NCBI GenBank assembly: GCA_031365725.1
Contig: JANLYQ010000109.1
Coordinates: 1 to 33,121 of the forward strand
Direction of reading: 5' to 3'
DNA: 33,121 nt
From: JANLYQ01 sp031365725
GTDB taxonomy: Bacteria > Actinomycetota > Actinomycetes > JACCUZ01
Made by a program: the position numbers and the translations under genes
Shown: piece by piece, positions 1 to 8,164 of the stretch
How positions within the stretch are numbered: the first letter of the stretch is position 1
How the letters are laid out: the number at the start of each line of letters is the position of its first letter
Notes under the pieces: generated by a model
Seen by the model: only the letters and a program-made list of their open reading frames with translations
Told to the model about the DNA's origin: nothing
The model's database searches: none

Positions 1-902
1 CCGTGCCAGTCGGTGACCAGGCGGTCGAGCTCTCCCACATGGACCGCAGCGAGGTCGCTCGGCGGCGCGCCGGCGGCGATGGCGGCGCGCCGCAGCACCC
101 GGGTGCGCACCGCCGCCGGCAGGGCCGCGAGTGCCGCCACGTCCAGACCCACCGTGTCGTGCTCGGGCGACACCAGCACCTGGCTGTACGACGATGCGGC
201 CCAGGCATCGAGAGCGTCGGCGTCGGCCCGCAGCAGGTCGGCGGTGCGCGCGAGCGCTGCCGCGACTCCCGGGCCGAGGGAGGCCTCGAGGGCCGGCAGC
301 ACCTCGCGTCGGACCCGCGCCCGGGTAAAACGGTGGTCGTCGTTGTGCGGGTCCTCCCACGTCTCGTGGCCCGCTGCTGACCGGCGTACGACCCCGCGGT
401 CGACGCCCAGCAACGGACGGCGCAGCCGGTCGCGCACCGGGCGCATGCCCGACAGCGACCGCGCACCCGACCCACGGGCGAGACCGAGCAGCACGGTCTC
501 GGCCTGGTCATCGCGGGTGTGGCCGAGCAGCACCGCGACGGCGCCGAGCCGGTCGGCGCTGGCGTCGAGCGCGGCGTAGCGCGCGGTGCGGGCGGCGGCC
601 TCGGGACCACCTGTCTCGGCGACCTCGACACGCAGGACCTCGACCGGGTCGAGGCCGAGGCTGGTCAGCTGCCGGGCGACCTGATCGGCCCGTTCGCCTG
701 AGCCGTCCTGCAGGCCGTGGTCGATGGTGACGGCTCCGGCCCGCAGCCCGGCCCGCGGTGCCTCGACGGCCACCGCCACCGCGAGGGCGACCGAGTCGGC
801 ACCACCGCTGCAGGCCACCAGCACCAGGTCGCCCGGCGACAGATCGGCCAGGACACGACGCACGGCCCGGCGCACGGCAGCAACCTCCGGCGGCGGACCC
901 AT
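1..902 (-). CDS. tilS: tRNA(Ile)-lysidine synthase TilS, 3' end cut by window edge
   Basis: Cytoplasmic enzyme that ATP-dependently attaches lysine to C34 of the CAU-anticodon tRNA-Ile, changing it to an AUA decoder. The reading frame from the ATG at 902 begins MGPPPEVAAVRRAV and carries the PP-loop ATP-pyrophosphatase motif SGGADS near residue 33, followed by the family features TIDHGL and LGHTRDDQAETVLLGLARGSG, which binds tRNA/AMP in known TilS proteins. About 300 codons are visible, close to the full core of short actinobacterial TilS; the stop lies beyond base 1. It sits 37 bases downstream of the DUF2342 metalloprotease on the same strand, so the two are probably cotranscribed, as in other Actinomycetota where hpt and ftsH usually follow. 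The identification is firm; the exact start is the first in-frame ATG and has no strong ribosome-binding site. Confidence 0.93.
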   Translation of the reverse strand, partial: MGPPPEVAAVRRAVRRVLADLSPGDLVLVACSGGADSVALAVAVAVEAPRAGLRAGAVTIDHGLQDGSGERADQVARQLTSLGLDPVEVLRVEVAETGGPEAAARTARYAALDASADRLGAVAVLLGHTRDDQAETVLLGLARGSGARSLSGMRPVRDRLRRPLLGVDRGVVRRSAAGHETWEDPHNDDHRFTRARVRREVLPALEASLGPGVAAALARTADLLRADADALDAWAASSYSQVLVSPEHDTVGLDVAALAALPAAVRTRVLRRAAIAAGAPPSDLAAVHVGELDRLVTDWH

Positions 903-939
903 GGACGAGACGCTAGTGGCAGGCCTCGGCTCGGGACCC

Positions 940-2076
940 TCAGCCGTGGTGGCGGGTGACCCACGCGGCCGGGTCGGCGATCTCGGCGCGGGTCGGCAGG
1001 TGCTCGGCGTCGGTCCACACCTGGTTGAATCCGTCCATGCCGACGCGCTCGACGACCCCTCGCACGAACCGCTCGCCGTCGCGGTACTGCCTCAGCTTGG
1101 CGTCGACCCCGAGCAGCCGGCGCAGCACGGCTTCGACGCGCGACACCTCCTTGCGCCTGGTCTGGAAGCGGGCGCGGATGTCGGCCACCGAGGGGATGAC
1201 CGAAGGCCCGACGCCGTCCATGACGAAGTCGGCGTGGCCTTCGAGCAGCGACATCAACGCCGTGATGCGGTCGAGGATCCCGCGCTGGGCCGGCGTCTGG
1301 ACCGCCTCGACCAGAGAGCCACCGCGGCTGCCACCGGGGTCACCGTCAGCGTCGCTGTCATAGCCCGGGTCGAAACCCTCCCGCACCGCGCCGTAAGCCG
1401 CCGAGGCCGCGGCCTTGAGCCGCTCGGCAAGTGCTGAGGCATCGACCTCGGTCGCGTCGACGAAGGCCGCCATCTCCTGCATGAGGTGGCCGCGCAGCCA
1501 CGGCACCGCACCGAACTGCACCCGGTGGGTCTCCTCGTGCAGGCAGACCCACAGCCGGAAGTCGCGCGGGTCGACACCCATCTCCCGCTCGGCCGCGACG
1601 ATGTTGGGCGCCACGAGCAGCAGCCGACCCGGGGGCAGGTCGGGGTCGTCGAGCGGGCGGCCGTACGGCGGGAAGAGCTCGTACTGCCCGAGCACCTTGG
1701 TGGCAAGAAAGGCCAAGAGCGTGCCGGTCTGCACGCCGGTGACCTTCGCGCCCACGGCGTCGGTCAGCGGGGCAGCCGGCTGGCTGCGCTTCGCCGCGAT
1801 CTTGGCGGTCAACGGCTCGAGCACGGTGCGGAAACCTGAGGCGTTGGCCTGGATCCAGCCAGGCCGGTCGACGACCACGACCGCGGCCGTCGGATCGCCG
1901 ATGGTCGGCGCACGGAGGCCGGTGAAGCCCTCGACGTGCCCGTGCGACTCGACCGCGAACGCCTTGAGCTGGGTCACCGCGGCCCGCGCCTCGTCCGGGG
2001 TGACGGCGGGCCCGGGCTTGACGAGCCGACGCCCGGTCGCGACTGCGAGGTCCCAGTCGATCATGGAGGAGGTCAC
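940..2076 (-). CDS. DUF2342 zinc-dependent metalloprotease family protein
   Basis: Member of the DUF2342 family, sometimes labelled 'coenzyme F420 biosynthesis associated' although no reaction is established. It is about 378 residues, the usual length. The zincin motif HEETH is visible at residues 180-184 within CLHEETHRVQFGAVPW, supporting a metal-dependent peptidase fold; no signal peptide is seen, so it is probably cytoplasmic. It lies between dacB and tilS, the standard actinobacterial neighbourhood, with 17 bases to dacB upstream and 37 to tilS downstream, suggesting one operon. Two starts are possible: the GTG at 2076 (purine-rich GAAGG lies almost against it) and the ATG at 2064, for which the same GAAGG is about 12 bases upstream. 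The family assignment is confident; substrate and physiological role are unknown. Confidence 0.88.
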   Translation of the reverse strand: MTSSMIDWDLAVATGRRLVKPGPAVTPDEARAAVTQLKAFAVESHGHVEGFTGLRAPTIGDPTAAVVVVDRPGWIQANASGFRTVLEPLTAKIAAKRSQPAAPLTDAVGAKVTGVQTGTLLAFLATKVLGQYELFPPYGRPLDDPDLPPGRLLLVAPNIVAAEREMGVDPRDFRLWVCLHEETHRVQFGAVPWLRGHLMQEMAAFVDATEVDASALAERLKAAASAAYGAVREGFDPGYDSDADGDPGGSRGGSLVEAVQTPAQRGILDRITALMSLLEGHADFVMDGVGPSVIPSVADIRARFQTRRKEVSRVEAVLRRLLGVDAKLRQYRDGERFVRGVVERVGMDGFNQVWTDAEHLPTRAEIADPAAWVTRHHG

Positions 2077-2093
2077 CCCTTCACCGTACGTCG

Positions 2094-3575
2094 TCAGGGA
2101 CGGCTGCTGGAGCCGAGCAGCGCGACCACGCGGTCGAGGTCGGCCCGCGCCTGCAGGGTGGCGGCGGTCGGCACCCGGTCGGCCAGCACGACGAAGACCA
2201 CGGGTGCGCCGTCGACAGTCGTCACGCCCGCGAGGGTGCTGACGCCGGTCAGGGTGCCGGTCTTGGCGCGGGCGACACCCGCCGCGCCGCGGGTCGGGCC
2301 CGTGCCGAAGCGGTCGGCCAGCGTGCCGCTGAAGCCGGCGACCGGCAGACCCTCGAGGATCGGCGCGAGCTCGGGGTGGCTGCCGTCGGCGGCGAGGCGC
2401 AGCAGGGTGGCCAAGGTCCGCGCGGAGACGGCGTCACCACGGGCGAGACCGCTGCCGTCGAGCAACCGCAGCCCGGTGACAGGGACCGCGAGAGTGGTGA
2501 GAGTGTTCGTGACGGTCGCCGCGCCGCCGGCGAAGGTCGCGGGTTGCTTGCTGCCGATCGCGGCCAGTCTCAGGAGGGCTTCGGCCAGGTCGTTGTCGGA
2601 GGTCTGCAACGTGAGCTCGACAAGCTCCGCGACGGTCGGCGACCAGACCTGCGCGAGGACAGGTGCGGTTGCCGATGCCGTGGTGCGGGTGACGGTGCCG
2701 TTGACCCTCAACCCGCGCCGGGTCAGTAGCCGGGCGAGGTCACGGCCGGCGGCGAGCGCCGGGTCGCGCTCGCGCGCCATGGCGGTGGGGGTGACGCGCC
2801 CCTCATCGACCGACAGCGCGCTGACCGGCGCGACGATGCCGGCCGCGACGTAGGACGACCGCCACAGCCGCGAGACCGCCGGTCCGGTGAACAGCGAGTC
2901 GTCGACCTGGAGACGGATCGCGGCTGGGCCGCCGGTCGCTGCTGCTGCTCGCGATCGGGCAACCTGGTCGGCGAGGGCCGCCAGCGACGCCCGCCGCGGT
3001 GTGTCGCCGACACGGGTGCGGACCGAGGACAACGAGGCGTCACCACCACCGACGAGCACGAGGGTGTCCGGGGTCGACCCGATGACGACCCGGGTGGCGA
3101 ACTGCTGCCCGGCCGGCCAGGACGACAGGACTGCAGCAGCCGTCGCGAGCTTGGCGACCGAGGCCGGGGTGCGAGCCGTCGCCGCGTCCCTGTCCAGCAG
3201 CACCGCGCCGTCGGCGACGTTCACGACCATGGCGCGGACGTCCGGGCCGAGCGCCTTGCCGGCGAGCACCCGGTCGAGGGCGACCTGGTCGATCGAGGGC
3301 GCGGCGCCGGTGGCCGGGGTCAGGACCGGTGGTGCCGCGATCCGGCTCGGGTCGACAGGCGCGCTGGGGGCGGGTGCTGGCGATGACGCCGTGCCGGTGG
3401 GTGTCGCGCCCTTCGATGCGGTTGGCTTTGTCGATGAGGCGGCGTCGGTCGGCGCCTGCTTCTCCGGCGATCCGGTGAGGTCGACCACCACGACGACGGC
3501 AAGCGCGACTCCCAGCACGGCGACGACGACAGCCGCCACGCCCCGACGTACGGTGTGAACCGCCCGCACGTCCAT
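2094..3575 (-). CDS. dacB: D-alanyl-D-alanine carboxypeptidase/endopeptidase (PBP4 type)
   Basis: Extracytoplasmic low-molecular-mass penicillin-binding protein that trims or cleaves D-Ala-linked peptidoglycan stem peptides. The start chosen is the ATG at 3575, preceded by AGGGGG; an in-frame extension to 3746 would overlap the divergent ppa and is rejected. The 493-residue product has an N-terminal hydrophobic segment (about residues 12-33), a Pro/Thr/Ala-rich linker to about residue 90, then the peptidase S13 domain. All three serine-acylase motifs are present: SVAK with nucleophile Ser139, SDN in LQTSDNDLAEAL, and KTG in RAKTGTLTGVSTLAG. Length and motifs match actinobacterial PBP4. It is divergent from ppa with about 70 bases between starts, and followed by the DUF2342 gene and tilS on the same strand. 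Confidence 0.93.
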   Translation of the reverse strand: MDVRAVHTVRRGVAAVVVAVLGVALAVVVVVDLTGSPEKQAPTDAASSTKPTASKGATPTGTASSPAPAPSAPVDPSRIAAPPVLTPATGAAPSIDQVALDRVLAGKALGPDVRAMVVNVADGAVLLDRDAATARTPASVAKLATAAAVLSSWPAGQQFATRVVIGSTPDTLVLVGGGDASLSSVRTRVGDTPRRASLAALADQVARSRAAAATGGPAAIRLQVDDSLFTGPAVSRLWRSSYVAAGIVAPVSALSVDEGRVTPTAMARERDPALAAGRDLARLLTRRGLRVNGTVTRTTASATAPVLAQVWSPTVAELVELTLQTSDNDLAEALLRLAAIGSKQPATFAGGAATVTNTLTTLAVPVTGLRLLDGSGLARGDAVSARTLATLLRLAADGSHPELAPILEGLPVAGFSGTLADRFGTGPTRGAAGVARAKTGTLTGVSTLAGVTTVDGAPVVFVVLADRVPTAATLQARADLDRVVALLGSSSRP

Positions 3576-3645
3576 CACCCCCTGGGGCCGCTCGCCGGCC
3601 GCGGTGCGCGACACTATCGACCCTGGCGAGCAGTGGAGGCGCGAC

Positions 3646-4170
3646 ATGGACTTCGACGTCCTGATCGAGATCCCCAAGGGACACCGCAACAAGTACGAGG
3701 TCGACCACGCCACCGGTCGGATGCGGCTGGACCGGATGCTGTTCACCTCGACCCGCTATCCGGCCGACTACGGCTTCATCGAGGGGACCCTCGGCGAGGA
3801 CGGCGACCCGCTGGACGCGTTGGTGCTGCTCGAGGAACCGACGTTCCCCGGCTGCCTCATCAGGGCCCGGGCGCTGGGCATGTTCCGCATGACCGACGAG
3901 GCCGGCGGTGACGACAAGGTGCTCTGCGTGCCGGCCACCGACCCGCGGCAGGAGCACCTGCGTGACATCAACGACGTGTCGGAGTTCGACCGTCTGGAGA
4001 TCCAGCACTTCTTCGAGGTCTACAAGGACCTCGAGCCCGGCAAGTCGGTCGAGGGCGCGTCCTGGTGCGGTCGCGTGGAGGCCGAGTCAGAGATCGTCGC
4101 CTCGCGCGAGCGACTCGTCCGGGCTGTCGCCGACGGCACCTACACCGAGCACGGCGGCGGCGCCCACTAG
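3646..4170 (+). CDS. ppa: Inorganic pyrophosphatase
   Basis: Soluble family I pyrophosphatase that hydrolyses PPi to two phosphates, pulling nucleic-acid, lipid and cofactor synthesis forward. The 174-residue protein from the ATG at 3646 begins MDFDVLIEIPKGHRNKYE and includes YPADYGFIEGT and the signature DGDPLD, whose aspartates bind the catalytic Mg ions. The start is supported by GGAGG at 3635-3639, six bases before ATG; a GTG at 3604 in the same frame lacks comparable support. The C-terminal tail is short and ends HGGGAH. It is divergent from dacB, as is common in Actinomycetota, and convergent with the membrane-protein gene that ends 21 bases downstream. Confidence 0.96.
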   Translation: MDFDVLIEIPKGHRNKYEVDHATGRMRLDRMLFTSTRYPADYGFIEGTLGEDGDPLDALVLLEEPTFPGCLIRARALGMFRMTDEAGGDDKVLCVPATDPRQEHLRDINDVSEFDRLEIQHFFEVYKDLEPGKSVEGASWCGRVEAESEIVASRERLVRAVADGTYTEHGGGAH

Positions 4171-4191
4171 AGCGTGTTGCGTTGGTGTGCT

Positions 4192-4890
4192 TCAGATCCA
4201 GCCGAGGGCGCTGAACTCCGGGAAGCCGCCCTGCCACACTCCGAAGGCGCTCAACAGCAGGAGCGCGGTGCCGTACGCCGTGATGAGCAGGCGGCCCATG
4301 CCGTCGCGGGTGAGCAGTCCCCAGAACGTGAAGACCGCAGCGGCACCGAGGCCGAGGTAGGCCGTCTGGCCCTCGACCGCGTTGGTGAACGTGGTGACGC
4401 CGACGAGCACCGCGAGCAGGTGCGCGGCCGGCCCGCCGCGCATCCGCCGGTCCGCCAGCGCACGGGCGAGTGCGACGACGAGAAGGTAGAAGCCGACGTA
4501 CCAGAGGTAGTGCCCGACCTGCTCATCCCAGAGATAGGTCGGCTGTGAGCCGTGGGCGGTGGCGTTCCCGATGCTGTTGGCGGCGAGATGGATGCCTTGC
4601 CCCTGGGTGTAGACGATGCTGGCGAACCAGAACAGCGTCCACACCGCGCGACTGGCCCCGCCGCCACGCAGCGCCCCGGCGACCGCGCCGGTCACGACGT
4701 ACGGCGTGAGCACGTCGATCCAGTCGGCCCACCGGGTGCTGGTCGAGCCGAGCTCCCCGAACCCGGCGAACAGGACGCCGGCGTGGTGCAGGACGGCATA
4801 GCCGACCGCCAGGAACACCAGCCAGCCGCCGAAGGCGCGGCCGTGTCGCTCGCCGTAGGAGCCACCGGCGCCCATGGTCGAGGCACTCAT
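4192..4890 (-). CDS. Multi-pass integral membrane protein of unknown function
   Basis: A 232-residue hydrophobic protein that I do not recognise beyond 'conserved actinobacterial membrane protein'. About six membrane segments can be drawn: near residues 22-42 (WLVFLAVGYAVLHHAGVLFAG), 60-75, 83-100, 128-145, 158-178 and 195-218. Conserved-looking polar patches in the middle (YTQGQGIHLAANSIGNA and YLWDEQVGHYLWY) contain His, Gln, Asp and Glu in or beside the membrane, which could bind a metal or cofactor, but this is only suggestive. It begins 43 bases after the NlpC/P60 gene on the same strand and may be cotranscribed with it. No clear ribosome-binding site precedes the ATG at 4890; an in-frame ATG at 4875 is an alternative. 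Confidence 0.75.
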   Translation of the reverse strand: MSASTMGAGGSYGERHGRAFGGWLVFLAVGYAVLHHAGVLFAGFGELGSTSTRWADWIDVLTPYVVTGAVAGALRGGGASRAVWTLFWFASIVYTQGQGIHLAANSIGNATAHGSQPTYLWDEQVGHYLWYVGFYLLVVALARALADRRMRGGPAAHLLAVLVGVTTFTNAVEGQTAYLGLGAAAVFTFWGLLTRDGMGRLLITAYGTALLLLSAFGVWQGGFPEFSALGWI

Positions 4891-4933
4891 CGACAGCGAG
4901 ACCCGACCACGGCCGGGATCAGTTCGAGCTCGG

Positions 4934-6481
4934 TCACGGCCGGCCGGCAGCGAACAGGCTGCTGCGCCAGATGCTGGAGATGCGCACGTTCTCGCCGGTG
5001 TAAGGAGCCTCGATCATCATGCCGCCGCCGATGTAGAGACCCACGTGGTAGATCGTGCGGATGTCGGGGCTGCTGGAGAAGAACACGAGGTCGCCCGGGC
5101 GCATGTCGGTGATCGCGACCCGGGTGGTCTCGGAGTACTGCGAGACCGTGTAGTGAGCGAGCGAGACGCCGGCCTGCTGCCAGGCCCGCATCGTCAGCCC
5201 CGAGCAGTCGAACGTCGACGGGCCGTCCGCGCCCCACTCGTAAGGCTTGCCGATCTGAGCGCGCGCGTAGGCGATCGCTGCGTCGGCGCCGGCAGCCGGC
5301 GGGACGGGGCCGGGCGCGGGGGCCGGCGGTGGTGTCGACGCAGACGGCGTCGGGGTCGGGCTGGGGCTCCGCGACGCGGTTTGACTCGGGGTCGGTGATG
5401 GGGTCGGATCCGCCGACGGCTTGTCGGATCCGGCCTTGCCGGCTGCCGCCTTGTCCGCAGCCGCCCTGTCCTGGGCCGCCTTGTCCTGGGCCGCCTTGTC
5501 CTGCGCCGCCTTGTCCTGCGCCGCCTTGTCCGCAGTCGCCTTGTCCTGGGCGGCCTTGTCGCGGGCCAGCTGCGCGGCGCGGGCGTCCTCTGCGGCCTTC
5601 GCGGCGGCAGCCACGCGGTCGGCCTCGGCCTTGGCGGCAGCGGCTGCAGCAGCCCGCTCGGCGACCCGTCGGACGGCGGCAACCCTGGCTGCCTCGAGGC
5701 CGGCCTGCCGCGCTCGCTCGAGGGCGACGGTGGTGTGCCGCGCGGTGGCCAGCGCCCGCACGAGGGTCTCGCGCTGCGACGCGATCGCTGCGACCTGCTG
5801 CTGCTGGAACGCCAGCCGCGACTCGGCGTGGGACTTGGCGGCGGCGACCTGGGTCGCCGCGCGCTGCTCGGTGACGACGGCCTTGGCCGCGCGGCGGTCC
5901 ATCAGCGAGGCGTAGGTCTGGGCAGCGCGCATGCTCTCGACCGTGCGGGCGCGCGAGTCACCGATCGACTGCAGAGCGGCGGCGCGCGCGATGAGGTCCC
6001 GTGGGCCCTGCGCGATGAGCACCATCGAGAGGCTGCTGAGGTCGCCACCGGAGCGGTAGGCGGCTGCAGCGAACCGCCCCAGCGCCCGGCGGGACTCGGC
6101 AGCCTGGGCGCGGGCATCGGCAGCGGCTGCGCGGGCGGCAGCGGCCGTGCTGCGAGCCGTGTCGAGACTGACCCGCGCACCGTCGTACGCCTCGACTGCC
6201 TGGCCGACCACCTGCATCAAGCGGTCGGCACGCACTCCCGCCGCGGCCAGTTGCGCCTCCAGCGCCCCGACGCGGCCGGCGGTCGTGGCGGCGGTGGCGC
6301 GGCTGGCCTGGACCTGGGCTGCGCTGGGGAGAGGAACACCAGTCGCGTCCTGTACGCCGACCGCGGCTGAGGCACTGCCGGCGGCACCCGAGGCGGCAAG
6401 AGCGAGGGCGCACAGAGCAGCCACGGCCACGATCGAGGCGCGGGCGGGACGCGAGGCGCGCGCGCGGACAGCCCGGGTCAC
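4934..6481 (-). CDS. Secreted NlpC/P60 peptidoglycan endopeptidase with coiled coil and KAAQD-repeat linker
   Basis: Secreted cell-wall hydrolase of the RipA/RipC type, expected to cut D-Glu–mDAP bonds in stem peptides during septation or growth. Residues 1-39 form a signal peptide (basic start, then IVAVAALCALALAASGAAGSASA). Residues about 55-300 are Ala/Arg-rich heptad-like coiled coil, followed by about eight KAAQD-type pentapeptide repeats, a Pro/Ser/Thr linker, and the C-terminal NlpC/P60 domain from about residue 403. Catalytic Cys426 lies in STFDCSGLTMRAW and His479 in YHVGLYIGGG. The 515-residue length is ordinary for actinobacterial members. The GTG at 6481 is chosen because AGGAG sits six bases upstream. 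The coiled coil probably autoinhibits or recruits the enzyme as in FtsX-regulated homologues; that part is inference. Confidence 0.92.
   Translation of the reverse strand: MTRAVRARASRPARASIVAVAALCALALAASGAAGSASAAVGVQDATGVPLPSAAQVQASRATAATTAGRVGALEAQLAAAGVRADRLMQVVGQAVEAYDGARVSLDTARSTAAAARAAAADARAQAAESRRALGRFAAAAYRSGGDLSSLSMVLIAQGPRDLIARAAALQSIGDSRARTVESMRAAQTYASLMDRRAAKAVVTEQRAATQVAAAKSHAESRLAFQQQQVAAIASQRETLVRALATARHTTVALERARQAGLEAARVAAVRRVAERAAAAAAAKAEADRVAAAAKAAEDARAAQLARDKAAQDKATADKAAQDKAAQDKAAQDKAAQDRAAADKAAAGKAGSDKPSADPTPSPTPSQTASRSPSPTPTPSASTPPPAPAPGPVPPAAGADAAIAYARAQIGKPYEWGADGPSTFDCSGLTMRAWQQAGVSLAHYTVSQYSETTRVAITDMRPGDLVFFSSSPDIRTIYHVGLYIGGGMMIEAPYTGENVRISSIWRSSLFAAGRP
5446..5568. 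repeat. 15-base tandem repeat encoding KAAQD pentapeptides
   Basis: About eight tandem copies of a 15-base unit (plus strand gccgccttgtcctgg with variants) lie inside the NlpC/P60 gene and encode K-A-A-Q-D/K-A-T-A-D units on the minus strand. Several adjacent units are identical at the DNA level, so copy number could change by slippage without shifting the frame. Confidence 0.85.
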
Positions 6482-6798
6482 CGGCGTCTCCTCTCGCGCA
6501 CCAGCCCGACCGGAGGGAGGACCGCGGCGCGGCCGACCAGGACGGGGCTTCTCTAGATGTCTCGGCAGGCCGTGGGCTCACCTGAGCCACAGCTCACGTC
6601 GACCACAACAGTCACGGGACATCACTCGAGTCACAACAGACTCGCTAGGGAACACCTGGTGTGGCGACCACGTCAACCCGTCGAGCCAGTCTCACGCTGA
6701 GTGACGACGGGGCGGTAGCGGCGATCGACGACGGCTGCCGGGTCCTCGATGGTCATTTCTCGGAGCGTCGCACCGACCGTCACGAGACGGCCAGCGCG
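6482..6798. promoter_or_regulatory. 317-base non-coding region upstream of the NlpC/P60 gene
   Basis: No convincing gene is seen here. The region holds the leader of the NlpC/P60 gene (ribosome site AGGAG just above 6481), a 6+2+6 palindrome GGCTCA-CC-TGAGCC at 6575-6588, and a direct repeat CACAACAG at 6604-6611 and 6632-6639 with GTCAC beside each copy (6611-6615, 6630-6634). These may be operator sites controlling the hydrolase. I looked for the c-di-AMP (ydaO) riboswitch often found before such genes and did not find its conserved blocks. No strong terminator is visible for the coiled-coil gene that ends at 6799. Confidence 0.4.
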
Positions 6799-7260
6799 TC
6801 AGCCCTGGTGGTCCCGCTGCTGGTCGCCCTGGCGACCGTGCTGGGCGAGCGTGCCGTGCACGCTGTCGGCCAGGCGACGCAGCGCGGTCTCGGCTGCGGA
6901 GTGCTCGTTGTGCAAGCCCTCGAGCGAGCTCTTGAGGCTGCTCACCTCGGACCGGGCATCAGCGACGATGCGCTCGGCCTCGCCGTGCGCCTGGTGCCGG
7001 GCCTGCGCGGTCTCGCGCTCGGCGTCGGCCCGCAGACGTTGCCCTATCTCCTTGGCTTCGCGCTGCACCTGGGCGGCGCGCTCACGGGCAGCGCCGAGCA
7101 GACGCTCCGCCTCGGCCCGCGCCTCGTCGACGGTCGAGTCGGCGACGCGGCGGGCGTTCTCCAGCAGGCCCAACGCCTGGACGGTCACGTCGCCGGCAGG
7201 GGGCGCGTCACGGACGACCTGAAGGTCGGCGCGCTGGGTGCCGGGCAGCTGTGCGGTCAT
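6799..7260 (-). CDS. DivIVA-like coiled-coil protein
   Basis: A 153-residue, highly charged Ala/Glu/Arg-rich protein that is almost entirely predicted coiled coil (about residues 28-140: ENARRVADSTVDEARAEAER and following heptads). This composition resembles the C-terminal part of actinobacterial DivIVA/Wag31 and the small 'cell division initiation' family proteins, but the N-terminal membrane-curvature-sensing DivIVA domain is not evident, so a structural or scaffold role at the envelope is only inferred. The start is the ATG at 7260, preceded by AGGAG eight bases upstream; an upstream in-frame start (7317) lacks this. No signal peptide or membrane segment. It lies on the same strand as, and 317 bases before, the peptidoglycan hydrolase. 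Confidence 0.7.
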   Translation of the reverse strand: MTAQLPGTQRADLQVVRDAPPAGDVTVQALGLLENARRVADSTVDEARAEAERLLGAARERAAQVQREAKEIGQRLRADAERETAQARHQAHGEAERIVADARSEVSSLKSSLEGLHNEHSAAETALRRLADSVHGTLAQHGRQGDQQRDHQG

Positions 7261-7406
7261 GGCGAGATCTCCTGACATCCAGAACAACGAGGGGAACGGG
7301 TAACCGGAAGCGACCAAAGATCGGGCGACACGCTACGCCGGTCCGGGCCCCACGTCACCTGGAGCACCGTGGCCCCACCCGGAACACCTGCCCCGGATCG
7401 GCGCGG

Positions 7407-8090
7407 TCAACCCGTCCGGGGCCGCACCAGACCACTCTGGAACGCAGCCACGACCAGCTGCGCCCGATCCCGTGCATCGACCGTCGTCATCGCTCGGCTG
7501 TTGTGCGGCTTGATCGTCAGCGGCGACAGGAACAGCCGCGCCGCGATGTCGATGTCGGTGAGTCCGTGCGCCACCTGAGCGACCACCTCACGCTCACGGT
7601 CGGTGAGCGCCGTCAGCGACAACGGGGTCTCGCCGTGGTCGACGATGACGGCCGCTGTGCCAGTGCCATGCTTGTGCGCGTTGGTCAGCGCCTCCTGCGG
7701 CACCCGATAGGCGACGAGATCGACAACCGGTCCCGACGCCCGTTGGTGACTCCGCACCGACCAGTCGACCGCCAGGCCGGCAGCGCCCGTGGCCGCCACC
7801 AGCCCGGGCAGCGGGGCGAGCCCCGGGGCCGGCGCGGTCGGGTGGTCAGGTTCACCCGGTTGGCGTAACAGTCCGAGGATGTCGCCGAGCTCGGCGAGCT
7901 GGCGGGACCACGTCCTGCAGCTGCCGCCGTCCAACGCCGCGATGTCGTTCACCTCGGTGCGCGGCGACCCGACAAGAGTCGGAGTCGGAGTCGGAGCCGG
8001 GGCGGCGGTCTTCGCCCTCTGGGTCGTCGGCCTGCTCGGCGCTGTGGCCGTCGTGCTGCGCCGCCGCAGCGCCTGAGCGTCGCCTAGCAT
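7407..8090 (-). pseudogene. Remnant: histidine kinase fused to LuxR-type output domain of its response regulator
   Basis: The minus-strand frame joins pieces of two normally adjacent genes. About 7955-7634 resembles the end of the HisKA_3 region and start of the ATPase domain of a NarL-family kinase: LAELGDILGLLRQPGEP, then PGLAPLPGLVAATGAAGLAVD, then YRVPQEALTNAHKHG. Immediately after VDHGETPLS the frame continues as a LuxR-type helix-turn-helix, LTALTDREREVVAQVAHGLTDIDIAARLFLSPLTIKPHNSRAM, ending RDRAQLVVAAFQSGLVRP. The kinase G1/G2 ATP boxes, the kinase phospho-His region and sensor, and the whole receiver domain of the regulator are missing. A deletion of roughly 1 kb within a kinase–regulator operon would explain this. 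The frame is still open from 8090, so a chimeric protein could be made, but substitutions at conserved sites (VKTH to IKPH) suggest decay. Confidence 0.7.
7939..8076 (+). CDS. Possible small single-pass membrane peptide or gene tail
   Basis: A 45-codon plus-strand frame (ATG 7939, stop TGA 8074-8076) encodes a short polar start, a VGVGVGAG repeat from three tandem GTCGGA units, one clear membrane helix (AAVFALWVVGLLGAVAVVL) and an RRRSA end, the pattern of a C-terminal membrane anchor. There is no good ribosome-binding site and it overlaps the kinase remnant on the other strand, so it may be the broken tail of a lost gene or chance. Low confidence. Confidence 0.25.
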   Translation, partial: AMSFTSVRGDPTRVGVGVGAGAAVFALWVVGLLGAVAVVLRRRSA

Positions 8091-8164
8091 CGACCTGGCC
8101 GGCCGATGGCACTCCACCAGGAGCCGCCGTCGCCGGGCCGGGTCACGAGGCGAGGAGGCTGTCG

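Noticed and set aside
3576..3746. N-terminal extension of dacB up to 3746
   Set aside because: It lacks a ribosome site, overlaps the ppa coding region and would bury the membrane segment; ATG 3575 has AGGGGG directly upstream.
6482..6798. c-di-AMP (ydaO) riboswitch before the NlpC/P60 gene
   Set aside because: Actinobacterial hydrolase genes often have one, but its conserved purine-rich blocks and pseudoknot arms are not recognisable on the minus strand here.
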